A stretch of DNA of 64,000 nt from assembly GCA_002917075.1 (NCBI GenBank), contig NTMA01000049.1, positions 1 to 64,000 of the forward strand, written 5' to 3'. The notes under the pieces were generated by a model that had not been told where the DNA came from, did no database searches, and was given only the letters and a program-made list of their open reading frames with translations. Both the position numbers and the translations under genes were made by a program. This document shows positions 35,301 through 43,908 of the stretch, piece by piece. Source of the DNA: Hawksworthiomyces lignivorus. Its lineage: Eukaryota > Ascomycota > Sordariomycetes > Ophiostomatales > Ophiostomataceae. Each line of letters opens with the position of its first letter. Positions within the stretch are counted from its first letter, which is position 1.

Positions 35301-35466
35301 TAGCTATCATGATCCTAATCTTCGGCATCCGCAAAACGGCCTACTGCCAGAGTTCCCAGCACACCCTGACAATGCCGAGGAATACTCGCGGACATCTCCT
35401 AGAGCTCGTGTTACTTATGGTTATTCCACATACCTTGGACAACAGCACAGCCAACCACAGCCGTAA
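32355..35466 (+). CDS. DUF2293 domain protein
   Basis: Fungal protein of unknown function. Five exons: 32355-32567, 32693-32812, 32882-33148, 33209-35238 and 35304-35466, giving 930 residues with all phases consistent. The N-terminus is very basic (MGKEKKRVVHGAGPGGHAKD). Residues about 72-115 read PPPGFEFVPIGNPELT and RERDAMIFIVSTNKG. The DUF2293 core follows at about 170-280: KAIRDLFPRIPHTDRQTIIE, LSRRVQLAVLAHIRHTHTRY, LVKWRGDEETGRDQLDEILR. An acidic run (DDDDEEEDEDDSTD) comes next, then about 560 residues of Pro/Gln/Arg/Tyr-rich disordered tail with a KRARRGFKRYQAALDARWVE helix near 375. The final 55 residues come from the last exon, joined through CA|C. The basic ends suggest a nuclear protein, but this is inference. 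Confidence 0.88.
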
Positions 35467-36225
35467 ATGGCTATCCTAAATTACGCACACCAATGAAGCA
35501 CGCAAGACTCTGCATTGGTCCTTTACTTTATAAGCTTGTGTGCCTTCTAGGGATTGGTTTGAGTAGCTCCTGTGAGAGTACTCTACTCGTTTGATATAAG
35601 ATTTTGTTTTATTATTTTGCATCTACATCTCCAATATCGATACCGGATCCGATAGAAGTCGAAAGGGGGAGAGACGCCTCTGTGACCTCATGTTTTAGCG
35701 CGAGGCTTGACTTTTATCATATTGATACCCTATGGCAAAAAAAGGGAAGTGGGGAGGGCTGGATCGTGTGATTTTATATTATTTTATTGGGATGCCAATG
35801 GGCATTAGGACAATTAACTCCTAGAAACGCATTGGAGTTTACTAGTAAACAGGAAACATATATATACCTTGGCCAATGGAGGCCCAAAAATTAAATACAG
35901 AAGGGACCATAAATAAAGGATACAACGGATCTTTGTCTCGTTAGAAAACCACGTGGTAAAATTCTATCCTAGGAACTGTCAAATTGTTTGCGTATATTGG
36001 CTGGGTGGTTACTACCTCGGTGGAAAAAAAACAGATGATATGATCTTGAACAGAGAAGGTATTGATAATGACTCGATGAAAGAACCCCAAACTGAATGGC
36101 AACAACAAAAGGAAAAGAGAAGGAAAAAGAATAGCACACCCCGTTTTCCAATTTTCCGACGAGGGGAAAAAGGAGTTCCTCTAGCACCAAATGCACACGA
36201 GCACACAAGTTGGGTTTTCATTTCT
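35467..36225. other. Convergent spacer
   Basis: About 760 bp of AT-rich sequence between convergent genes, presumably 3' UTRs. Nothing else seen. Confidence 0.6.
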
Positions 36226-38108
36226 TTACGCCTTCGGCTTGTCCTCGACCAGGCTGTCGGCCATTGCCTCGGCGGCGGCCTTGCGCAGCCGCTCGGCTTC
36301 TTCCGGCGTCGAGGCCGAGGTTGACGTCTTTGCGCCCTCGACCTTGTTGTCGGTGGAGCTCGCGTTCCGCGCGTGGCCGCTGGCGTCCTTCTCGTCGTCG
36401 CTGTCGCCGAGGCTGAACGGGTCGTTGTCACCGATGGGGGTCGGGTCTACTGTCGACATGGGCTGCCACTTGCTGGCCTTGGCGCCGGCCCCTGCGGCTG
36501 ACGTGGCCGAGCCCGCCGCTCCTCCAGCTGCTCCCCCTGCACCAGCTGCGCCGTCCTTGGGGGGCAGTTTTGGCGAGGCGTTGTAGACGTCGATGGTCTC
36601 GTCCTGCTCGCGGAAGGCGACCTTGCGGCCCTCGGAGCCAGGCCGGGGTGACGATGATGGCGGCGGGCGGAACAGGTTCGGGTTTTGCCGCACAGGAGCT
36701 GCCAGGTATGGTCAATAGAATGGTCCAAGATGCACGCGGCGGACAAGGAGTAACAAGAGAGCCACTTTTGGTTGGTCAAGAGGGTAAAAAAAAAAAAAAA
36801 ACTCACTTCCATCGCCGTGAAGCTGGATGCCGGCAAAGTCGTCGCTCAGCAGCTCCGGGTCGGCATCGTAGTCGCCGCTGCGCCGCGGCTGCGGGCGGCC
36901 AAAGTTGCCGCCGGCGCCAAATCCGCCGCGGCCACCGCCTGTCCGGACGGGCCGCGGCGGGTGCTGGCCGTCGCCGTCCACGTCGTCCTCGTTGCCGGTG
37001 TTCCACTCCTCGTCTATCCGCTTCTTGATGCCGGTGAACCAATTGTTGAACTTGGTCTGGGTATCGGCGAAGCCCTTACGCAGGTTCTCGCGGATCACGG
37101 GGAGGTCGTCGTCAATGAAGCTGTGTTCCTTGTCCCCCCACATGTCGTTGGGCTTCAGGCCCGTCTCCGACTGCTGGCCGCGCGGCGGGTACGGAGGTCC
37201 ACCGCGCGACCGGCTGGCGCCGCTGCCATACTGACTCGTACGTGCCTCGTAGGCACCCTCCTCGCTCTCGTAGTGCTGGGCTAGCTGGCGGGCATACTCC
37301 TCGTCGGCCACGAGCTGGCTGTTGGGGGAGAGGCGGCCGGGCGCGGCAAAGCCTTCGGCGTCCAGCTGCGGATCTGGGTGGACGGGCCGCGGGGGCTGGG
37401 GAGGTGGTGTCGGCTCGCGCTCGATGGCGTCCGGATCGGTCATTTCTGCATCGCAGCAACCATGTGTTAGACAGACAACAATCAGCTTGCCCCTGTCGAG
37501 CTTTGGCTTCCTGGCCAATTTACGCCTCTCGTGCGGAGGGCGCGGTGAACGTACCCAGAAGAGCGTGGAAAGCAGACTCGATGTTGCCGCGGCTCGCCGT
37601 GAGGACAGCCTTGATGACCGGCAGCTCCACCGTCGGGAAAGCTTCCTTGAGCGTCTGCTCGTTCTTCTGCTGCTCGGTCAACGGCCGCGGCGGCTTCGGC
37701 GGAGCTACCTCCTCGGCATCTGGCTCGGCGGCAGCAGCAGCAGCGGCGTCGGCTGTGGCAGCGGCGACAGCATCACCTGTGCTCGGCGTGCCGGCTGTGG
37801 GGGTTGTCTTCGTAGTCGAGCTGTCCTCGACGGCGATGCTAGCTTCTTGGACGTCGTCGTCATCCATTTCAAGGGGCCGTGCCGTGGTTGGCGATTCTGG
37901 GGCCGGGGACTTGGTCTGCGGAGAGGGGAGGAAATGGTGAAGGGCAATTGTTAGTTTTTGACGGCAAACACAGGCGAGGAACGTTTGTGCAAGAGAGAAG
38001 AAAAGCTCCTAGCTGCTGCACGGAGCTCTAGACATTCAAGGAAACAGTGCATGAAATCAAGGGGGGAAATGCACAAGTGGATACAAAACTTACCGGATCG
38101 GCCGCCAT
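36226..38108 (-). CDS. CUE5: CUE-domain ubiquitin-binding protein (Cue5-like)
   Basis: In yeast Cue5 binds ubiquitin through its CUE domain and links ubiquitinated aggregates to autophagy. Exons on the minus strand are 38108-38094, 37915-37555, 37445-36807 and 36698-36226, giving 495 residues. The first exon is only 15 bases (MAADP). The CUE domain covers about residues 88-128: QTLKEAFPTVELPVIKAVLT, then GNIESAFHALLEMTDPD, with the FP and LL positions that contact ubiquitin; it is joined across the second intron. After it come a Pro-rich stretch and an EEYARQLAQHYE helix. A conserved block follows: DLPVIRENLRKGFADTQTKF, then FNNWFTGIKKRIDEEW. The C-terminal third is disordered, Ala/Gly-rich, with DNDPFSLGDSDDEKDA. 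An Ala run (37720-37760) and a T-rich intron are local low-complexity features. Confidence 0.92.
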
Positions 38109-38433
38109 AGTTGCTGTATGCCTTTTTTTTTTTGTCCGCGCTGGTAGACAGAGCACGAAATGAGAACTGAGAAAGACAGGCAATATTCCCGCAGATTGGA
38201 ATTTGTACTACAGAATATCAGGAAAAGCCTGGTGAGAGAGAAATAGAAGGAGGGTGAGCAAAGGGAGAGAGAGGAAGAGAAGATGTCAGGCGTTCGCAAT
38301 GCCTTAGAAGAGGCGATGAAAAAGGAAGCCTAGATTTAAGGCATAGCGCCGAGGAAACGCAGGTGATACCTTCCGCCGCGCTGTATTCTTCGTATATTAC
38401 GACGTACACGTTGCATGCTAATACGTATGTAGG

Positions 38434-38462
38434 TACTAATAATACTAATAATACTAATAATT
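38434..38462. repeat. (TACTAATAA)x3
   Basis: Three perfect copies of a nine-base unit in the CUE5/VPS20 intergenic region. Confidence 0.9.
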
Positions 38463-38700
38463 TAAGCAGGAAATGGTCAAACAAGGAAGCTGCTGAGGGT
38501 GGTGTCTCGCTTGGCCCCACGTTGACCGCGCCACACCTTTGGAATGGCAAGTGGGGTCGAAGACAATCCATGACGGTCTCAGGTCGCTTCAAGCACTGCG
38601 AAGCAGGGTGAACCAGCACGATGAGCACTGTGAGCACCCTGAGGCTTAAGCACGTCGTATAAGCATTAATACACGCACTCCCAGATATTTGGGGTATTAT

Positions 38701-38742
38701 GGGCCAATCTGAGCCAATCTGGGCAAATCTGGGCGGAAATCT
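38701..38742. repeat. Ten-base array with CCAAT boxes
   Basis: Four imperfect copies of GGGCCAATCT. The first two keep an intact CCAAT (38704-38708, 38714-38718); the later copies have decayed. It lies about 600 bp upstream of CUE5 and 800 bp upstream of VPS20. Confidence 0.8.
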
Positions 38743-39116
38743 GTGACAGCTGGCGAGCGGCATTGCCGTTGGCCGAGTTGCTGTTTGCGTATGCTAGACA
38801 CCGAAACCTGGGAACCCAAAGCTGCCAAAGCTTCAGCCACACTCGACACCCGCAACCGGGAGAGCAGGTATTAATAACTACATATGTATGTATCTTACAT
38901 ACCTAGTTAATAGGCTTAAGAATAATTAGTGCGAGCGCCTAGAACGGATAAGCACTGAAGCCTCCCCCCCCCCCCTTCCTCTGCTGCTTATTCGGACGAG
39001 TAATACGCACAATACGTACGCCTTCATAGTTTGGGTCATGCCCTTGCCATCTCAAGGCAGCAAATCACCCCTTATCGATTGGCGCACAGAACGGCACTGT
39101 GCATCATCAAATCGTG

Positions 39117-39184
39117 ACGACAACGACTACGACGACGGCTCCGACGACGACTACGACGACGGCTCCGACGACGACTACGACGAC
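39117..39184. repeat. 24-bp GAC/TAC-rich tandem repeat
   Basis: Almost three copies of an eight-codon-long unit (GAC GAC GAC TAC GAC GAC GGC TCC). Read on the + strand it would give DDDYDDGS repeats, inside a 60-codon open frame that I do not believe is a gene. Confidence 0.85.
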
Positions 39185-39530
39185 AAACGTCCAAGCCTTT
39201 GCCTGCTGGAACAGACATAGCAAACTGCACGACAGCAAGGCACCAGCGCAAGTCGAATTTGGCAATTCAGCTCGTTCAAAGAACGCAGGGAACAGCTGCA
39301 TAGCCGCCGAACTGAGAGCTATTTTGCCTTATCGCCATCGGATTTGATTGTCTCGGACCTACAGAGGATTGAAACGAGAGGTCAGGAGTCCGAGTACGAG
39401 CGCTACGAACGGCAACAAAGAATAGGTGGGCCGTCGGAGGGAAGAAAGACGTCATTCCTGCCTTAATTTTGGTCCTTGCTTCCCTCATGCACCTGCAATT
39501 GCTGTCTCGGCGTGTCGACCAATTGCCATA

Positions 39531-40433
39531 ATGGGGAACTCGGGAAGCCGGGTCACGGCCCAAGATAAGTGAGTGCGGCCGAGGATGCGGGGAGAGACAG
39601 GGAAGAATGAGGAGCCGGCAGCTACGGTTTTGTCGAGGGACCTTCGGCTGACATTCCATACCTTCTTCTGGTGTTCAGGGCCATATTAGACCTTAAGATC
39701 CAGCGCGATAAGCTGCACCAGTACCAGCGCCGCATCACGGTCTTGACAAACCGCGAGACGGAGATTGCCCGTGAGATGCTCAGCAAGGGCGACAAGAAGC
39801 GCGCCCTGCTGGCCCTGCGGCGCAAGAAGTACCAGGAGTCGCTGCTGGTCAAGACGGACGCTCAGCTCGAGCAGCTCGAGAAGCTGACGTCTAGCGTCGA
39901 GTTTGCGCTGATCCAGAAAGACGTCGTCTTTGGACTGCAGCAGGGGACCAAGGTTCTGCAGGATATCCATCGCGAGATGGGCGGCCTCGCACAGGTGGAG
40001 AAGCTGATGGGCGATACCGCCGATGCGATCGCCTACCAAAATGTGAGTGCTTCTCTCTCCCTCTCCCTCTCCCTCTCTCTCTCTCTCTCTCTTTTCTGGT
40101 CTCTTATGCGGGATGCCGCCCGCCACACCCACTCCCGCCCACCTACTTGTGCCCATTCTAATTTGTCTGTTCTCTGCTGACACTCACCCCTCCCCTCCTC
40201 TCCCCTCCATCCTACAGGAGGTTAGTGAAATGCTAGGTGGACGCATGTCCAATGCAGACGAAGACGAGGTAGAAGACGAGCTAGCGGCTCTGGAGGCAGA
40301 GATGGCGCCGGTAGCGCCGGCCCGGGTGATCTTGCCAAAGGTACCAGTCACACAGCTGGAGGTGCCGCAGGATGGCCAGCCAGAGCAGGCAGAAGAGGCC
40401 CACGCGGAACGGCGACAGCTAGTACCAGCATGA
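39531..40433 (+). CDS. VPS20: Vacuolar protein sorting protein 20 (ESCRT-III, CHMP6)
   Basis: Starts ESCRT-III polymerisation on endosomes, bridging ESCRT-II (Vps25) to Snf7 during multivesicular-body formation. Exons 39531-39568, 39679-40042 and 40218-40433, 205 residues. It begins MGNSGSRVTAQDKA, an N-myristoylation signal at Gly2. The Snf7-type helical core follows: AILDLKIQRDKLHQYQRRIT, RRKKYQESLLVKTDAQLEQL, SSVEFALIQKDVVFGLQQGT and QEVSEMLGGRMS-type sequence at the third-exon join (YQNEVSEMLGGRMSNADEDE). The C-terminal part is acidic, with DEVEDELAALEAEM, the usual autoinhibitory or MIM-type region. The second intron contains a CT microsatellite just after its donor. Confidence 0.95.
40051..40093. 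repeat. CT/CTCTCC microsatellite in VPS20 intron 2
   Basis: About 40 bases of CTCCCT and CT units beginning eight bases after the intron donor. Confidence 0.9.
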
Positions 40434-43218
40434 GAGAAGGAGATCTAGGCGTTCCAGCTTTCCTTGATGGTGGACAATTGCATTGATGTTTTTTTTTTTT
40501 TCATGCTATTTCCGTTTTGTTGCATCTGCTTCTTGGGTTTGCATCTGAGCATCTGCGTGGTTCTTTAATATCTTTTTGCATACCCATATTTTCTTCTTCT
40601 ATTGCTTCTTCTTTTGGGTTAGCAAGCAGTCAGTTAGACTTTATATAAACATGGCCAAGCCGATTGACCTACGAATACAATACAGCAATACAGCAGAACA
40701 TTCTGGCTGGGTGAGCACAGCTCTCGCCTCTCTCTCTAGATCTCCCGCCTTTATTTCATACCTACCCCCATGTTGAAGAGCTTGTATGAGACAAAAAAGA
40801 AACGGTAGCGGTAGATAACCCCACCAAAGCCATCTACATAAGTCAGGTTTACGGATGAATCTTAGATTGTGAGCAGCATGCTGCGGGATCGCATTATAGT
40901 GCCTGTAGGGGGCCTCTGCCGGGGCAAAACGGGGGGCACCTCTCAGCCTCGTGGACGGCCATTGGCGTACCTTTTTTGTTGCCAAAGCCGCCTGTCGACG
41001 AAACACATGTGCCAGCAGAGGCCGCTGATTGGGCCGAATGGTGCTCTCTTTTCTCTGAGAAAAAGGGCTAACGCAGGTGCGGACCTAGCTATATTTTTTT
41101 GGGCCTCCAGTGCTAAGATCCTTTCCATTTTCCTTTCTGCCGTGACCCTCTATGCATCTCTGGTTTGTCCTGTGGTCAGTATATTCCCTTTTGCTGAAGA
41201 GCTAGGGAATTAATTATACGAAAAAAACTCCATATTTTGCTCGCAAGTGGTCCGTCGAGTAGACGGGTGACCAAAGTGATGACACAACCGGGAAACCGAG
41301 GGAGAGGTGAAAGGACAAAAAAAAAAAAGCCAAATCGCATTACTCTCAATCACTTGACACATTAAAATTGATCGGAAGAATTCAATAAATGGAATACCCT
41401 AAAGCTTTTGTGTATATTTTTTCTCCCTTGCTGTTTTGCCTGCCTTTTTGTCAACCGTTGTTGCGAATGAGCCTCATCCTGTTTTATTTTATTTTTACTT
41501 TATTTTATTTTTTTGATACCGCGAATCTTCAAAGGATTGATTAAGCATAGTACAGTAAAGTCTAAAAAAGTCGAGCGATACTGTATAGGGTACATAAAGT
41601 GTCATGCCGGGACTCGTCTTGTTGGCTGCTGCCCGCTAGCGTCCACACGCATGGAATTGTTCGACTTACCACATGAAGAACAGAATAGCAGACGTCGACC
41701 CCACCGACTTGCTTTTGCCCAGACTTCCCTCTTCTCAGCAGCTCTGCTCGGTTCTCTTCCTTTTTTTCCCTCTCCGTTTGCCTCTTCTTTATTTCTCATA
41801 GTTTTTTTGTGACTCGGTGTGCTCTTCCCTTTTCGCTCATATCTGTTTCTCTCCTGTCCCTTGTGCATATAATCGTCGCTGCACCCCAGGTTGTCCGAAC
41901 TGTAACCTGCCCAATCCCGCCTTTTTGTTTCCTCCTCCCTGGTCAGAGGTACCTGACCGACGGAGACGACGATCTCGCACTGTGATCGAGACTGTGGAGA
42001 GACCAAGAAGACAAAGGAGGACGTGACGAAAAGGTAAATGACTTTGACTGACAGCGCCTGGCCTTTTTCTTCAACGCCCCTACCTGTGTACCTCGCTCAA
42101 ACACACCCGCTTGACTGCACAATCGCCCGTTTTGCTCGCAGATTGCCATGATCAGAGATGCTTTTTTTTCCCTTTTCTGACAACTGACAGCCCGGCCCAG
42201 CCCCAGACAAAGAGATATTCGGACGGACCGAAAATAAAACAAGAAAAGCACGCGCGCTCTGCAACTGAACCACACCCTGTGTCGAACGTCCAACCCGGTA
42301 AGTAAATTCTGCAGGCACGCTCTCGTGCTCTGACCTGTATGCCGCTTGCCGTCTTGGATCACCGAAGCTCAATGGGCATTCTGTGTCGTTCTCTCTCTGT
42401 GTGCCTGTCTGTGTCTGTGTCTGCCTCTGCCTGTCTTTGGCTGTGACCTCTTGTCTCTCTGCCTCGCTTCCGTTGCAGCTCTGCTACGTTCTACTTTTTT
42501 CTTGCCATATACACTGTTTTTTTTTACTACATCACTTTTGCCTCTTTCAACTGCCTTGTTCCTCCGTTCTCATATCAGAGGGTCCCGCATTCTTCCGTCA
42601 TCGTGTCTGTGTGAGGACTGTGGTTCCTGTCCCCGCCGTCTCAACATCACCAAGACAGAAATCGGGTGAGCAAGCAGGCAGGGACCCCGTTGCAGCTGCT
42701 CATCGGACCCCCACCTAGCCTCTAGCCCAATAACAGGTTGGCCTCTCATGTATGTATCACTCACAGCTCGACCTGCAGTGTTTCTTACCTCCCTGGTTCG
42801 CGTGTTATTCTCCATCTGCTTCTTCCCCTCCCTTGGCCGTTTAATTTCAGAACTCGAGAGCCTTCTGCAGCTCGTTGCAGCGGAGCCGATGCATCTTACA
42901 TCTTAGTTGCGATTTGTGCTGGTCAGCGGATGGCTTGATCTTCCCGACTCGTCCATGTTTGCTGAGTAGCGCTTGTCCAAGAGATGTAGAGAGAGGAGAC
43001 TAGAGACCAGTCGTTGTTTAGAGCAGAAGAAGACGCAGATATCGCCGAGAAAGAGAGCCATAAGAGGGACACCGAGAGAGGCAACGACGGAGTGGGGACT
43101 GAAGCACGAGAAAGAAGCTCATCCACAGACAAAAAAAAATAAACGCCTAAGACAGACGGGCAGGTTGCAGACGAACAAGGCATCTGCCACTAGTCTCTGC
43201 CCAAAGATTCATTTCGGC

Positions 43219-43275
43219 CTCTCTCTGGCCTCTCTCTGGCCTTTCTGGCTTTTCTGGCTTTTCTGGCTTTTCTGG
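43219..43275. repeat. CTGGC-rich tandem array
   Basis: Two copies of an 11-base CTCTCTGGC-type unit followed by four of TTTCTGGCTT, in the nuc-2 upstream region. Confidence 0.8.
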
Positions 43276-43421
43276 GCGCGCTACTGGGTGTTCTGTCTTT
43301 CCACCTGAAAGGAAAAAACAAATCTCCTCGCGTGTTTTTTTTCTTGTTCTTCCAACTTGTTTATATCTGTCTGCCTTTCTCTCCCATCCCGCATTCCTAT
43401 TCCTTGCCCTACCACGCAGCC

Positions 43422-43427
43422 CACGTG
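43422..43427. promoter_or_regulatory. CACGTG E-box upstream of nuc-2
   Basis: Perfect palindromic site of the kind bound by NUC-1/Pho4 bHLH factors, 482 bases before the nuc-2 first exon. CACGTG also occurs in other places in the window, so a role is only suggested. Confidence 0.3.
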
Positions 43428-43708
43428 TAGCCAAACCTCGTTCCCTGCTCTCCAGCAACTCCCGAGAGTCACTTCCCAGCGGTCATTTCCCTCCTTTTCT
43501 TCATCCTCGTTACTTTGCTCACTGCGGCAGGCGGAGACATAAGCACAGAGAGAGGAAAATACCAGAAAACCAGAGAGAAAACGGTATCCAGACAGTGTAG
43601 CAGAGATCTGACTCCATTCTGACTCCATTCTAACCTTGATACGAGACCAGTCTGATCTTAAACCATAATCCTCCTTCTCTTCTACGTCCTCCTCTTCCTC
43701 CTCCTCCA

Positions 43709-43733
43709 CCCCCCCCCCCCCCCCCCCCCCCCC
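43709..43733. repeat. Poly(C) run of 25
   Basis: Uninterrupted C homopolymer within the CT-rich upstream region of nuc-2. Its true length may be uncertain because such runs assemble poorly. Confidence 0.9.
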
Positions 43734-43908
43734 TCTCTTAGCCGCCAGCGTCACAGCGGCAGCGTTTTGCAGGTAGCAGAACAGAACACGAGCAACGTCT
43801 CGCATTCAAAAGCCCGAATCATTGCCATTCCCTCCCAATTTTTTTTCCCCTTCTCCTTTGGGGTGAGTCCCCGGGCCTCTCGGGGCTCAACACCTCTAGC
43901 CCCTCAAG

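Larger units (their letters stand above)
38109..39530. other. Divergent promoter region CUE5 / VPS20
   Basis: About 1.4 kb between divergent genes. Carries three separate short tandem arrays: TACTAATAA at 38434, a ten-base array with two CCAAT boxes at 38701, and a 24-base GAC-rich array at 39117. No gene seen. Confidence 0.55.
40434..43908. other. Long promoter / leader region of nuc-2
   Basis: About 3.5 kb with no convincing gene. From about 41700 to 43900 the + strand is strongly pyrimidine-rich, as expected for the sense strand of a long nuc-2 leader. It includes a ten-base TTTCTGGCTT array, a CACGTG at 43422 and a 25-base C run. Several GTAAGT-like donors (for example 42299) suggest leader introns, but I cannot pair them safely. 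Confidence 0.5.

Noticed and set aside
39038..39220. 60-codon plus-strand frame through the GAC repeat
   Set aside because: Short, and only the repeat gives it a protein-like look.
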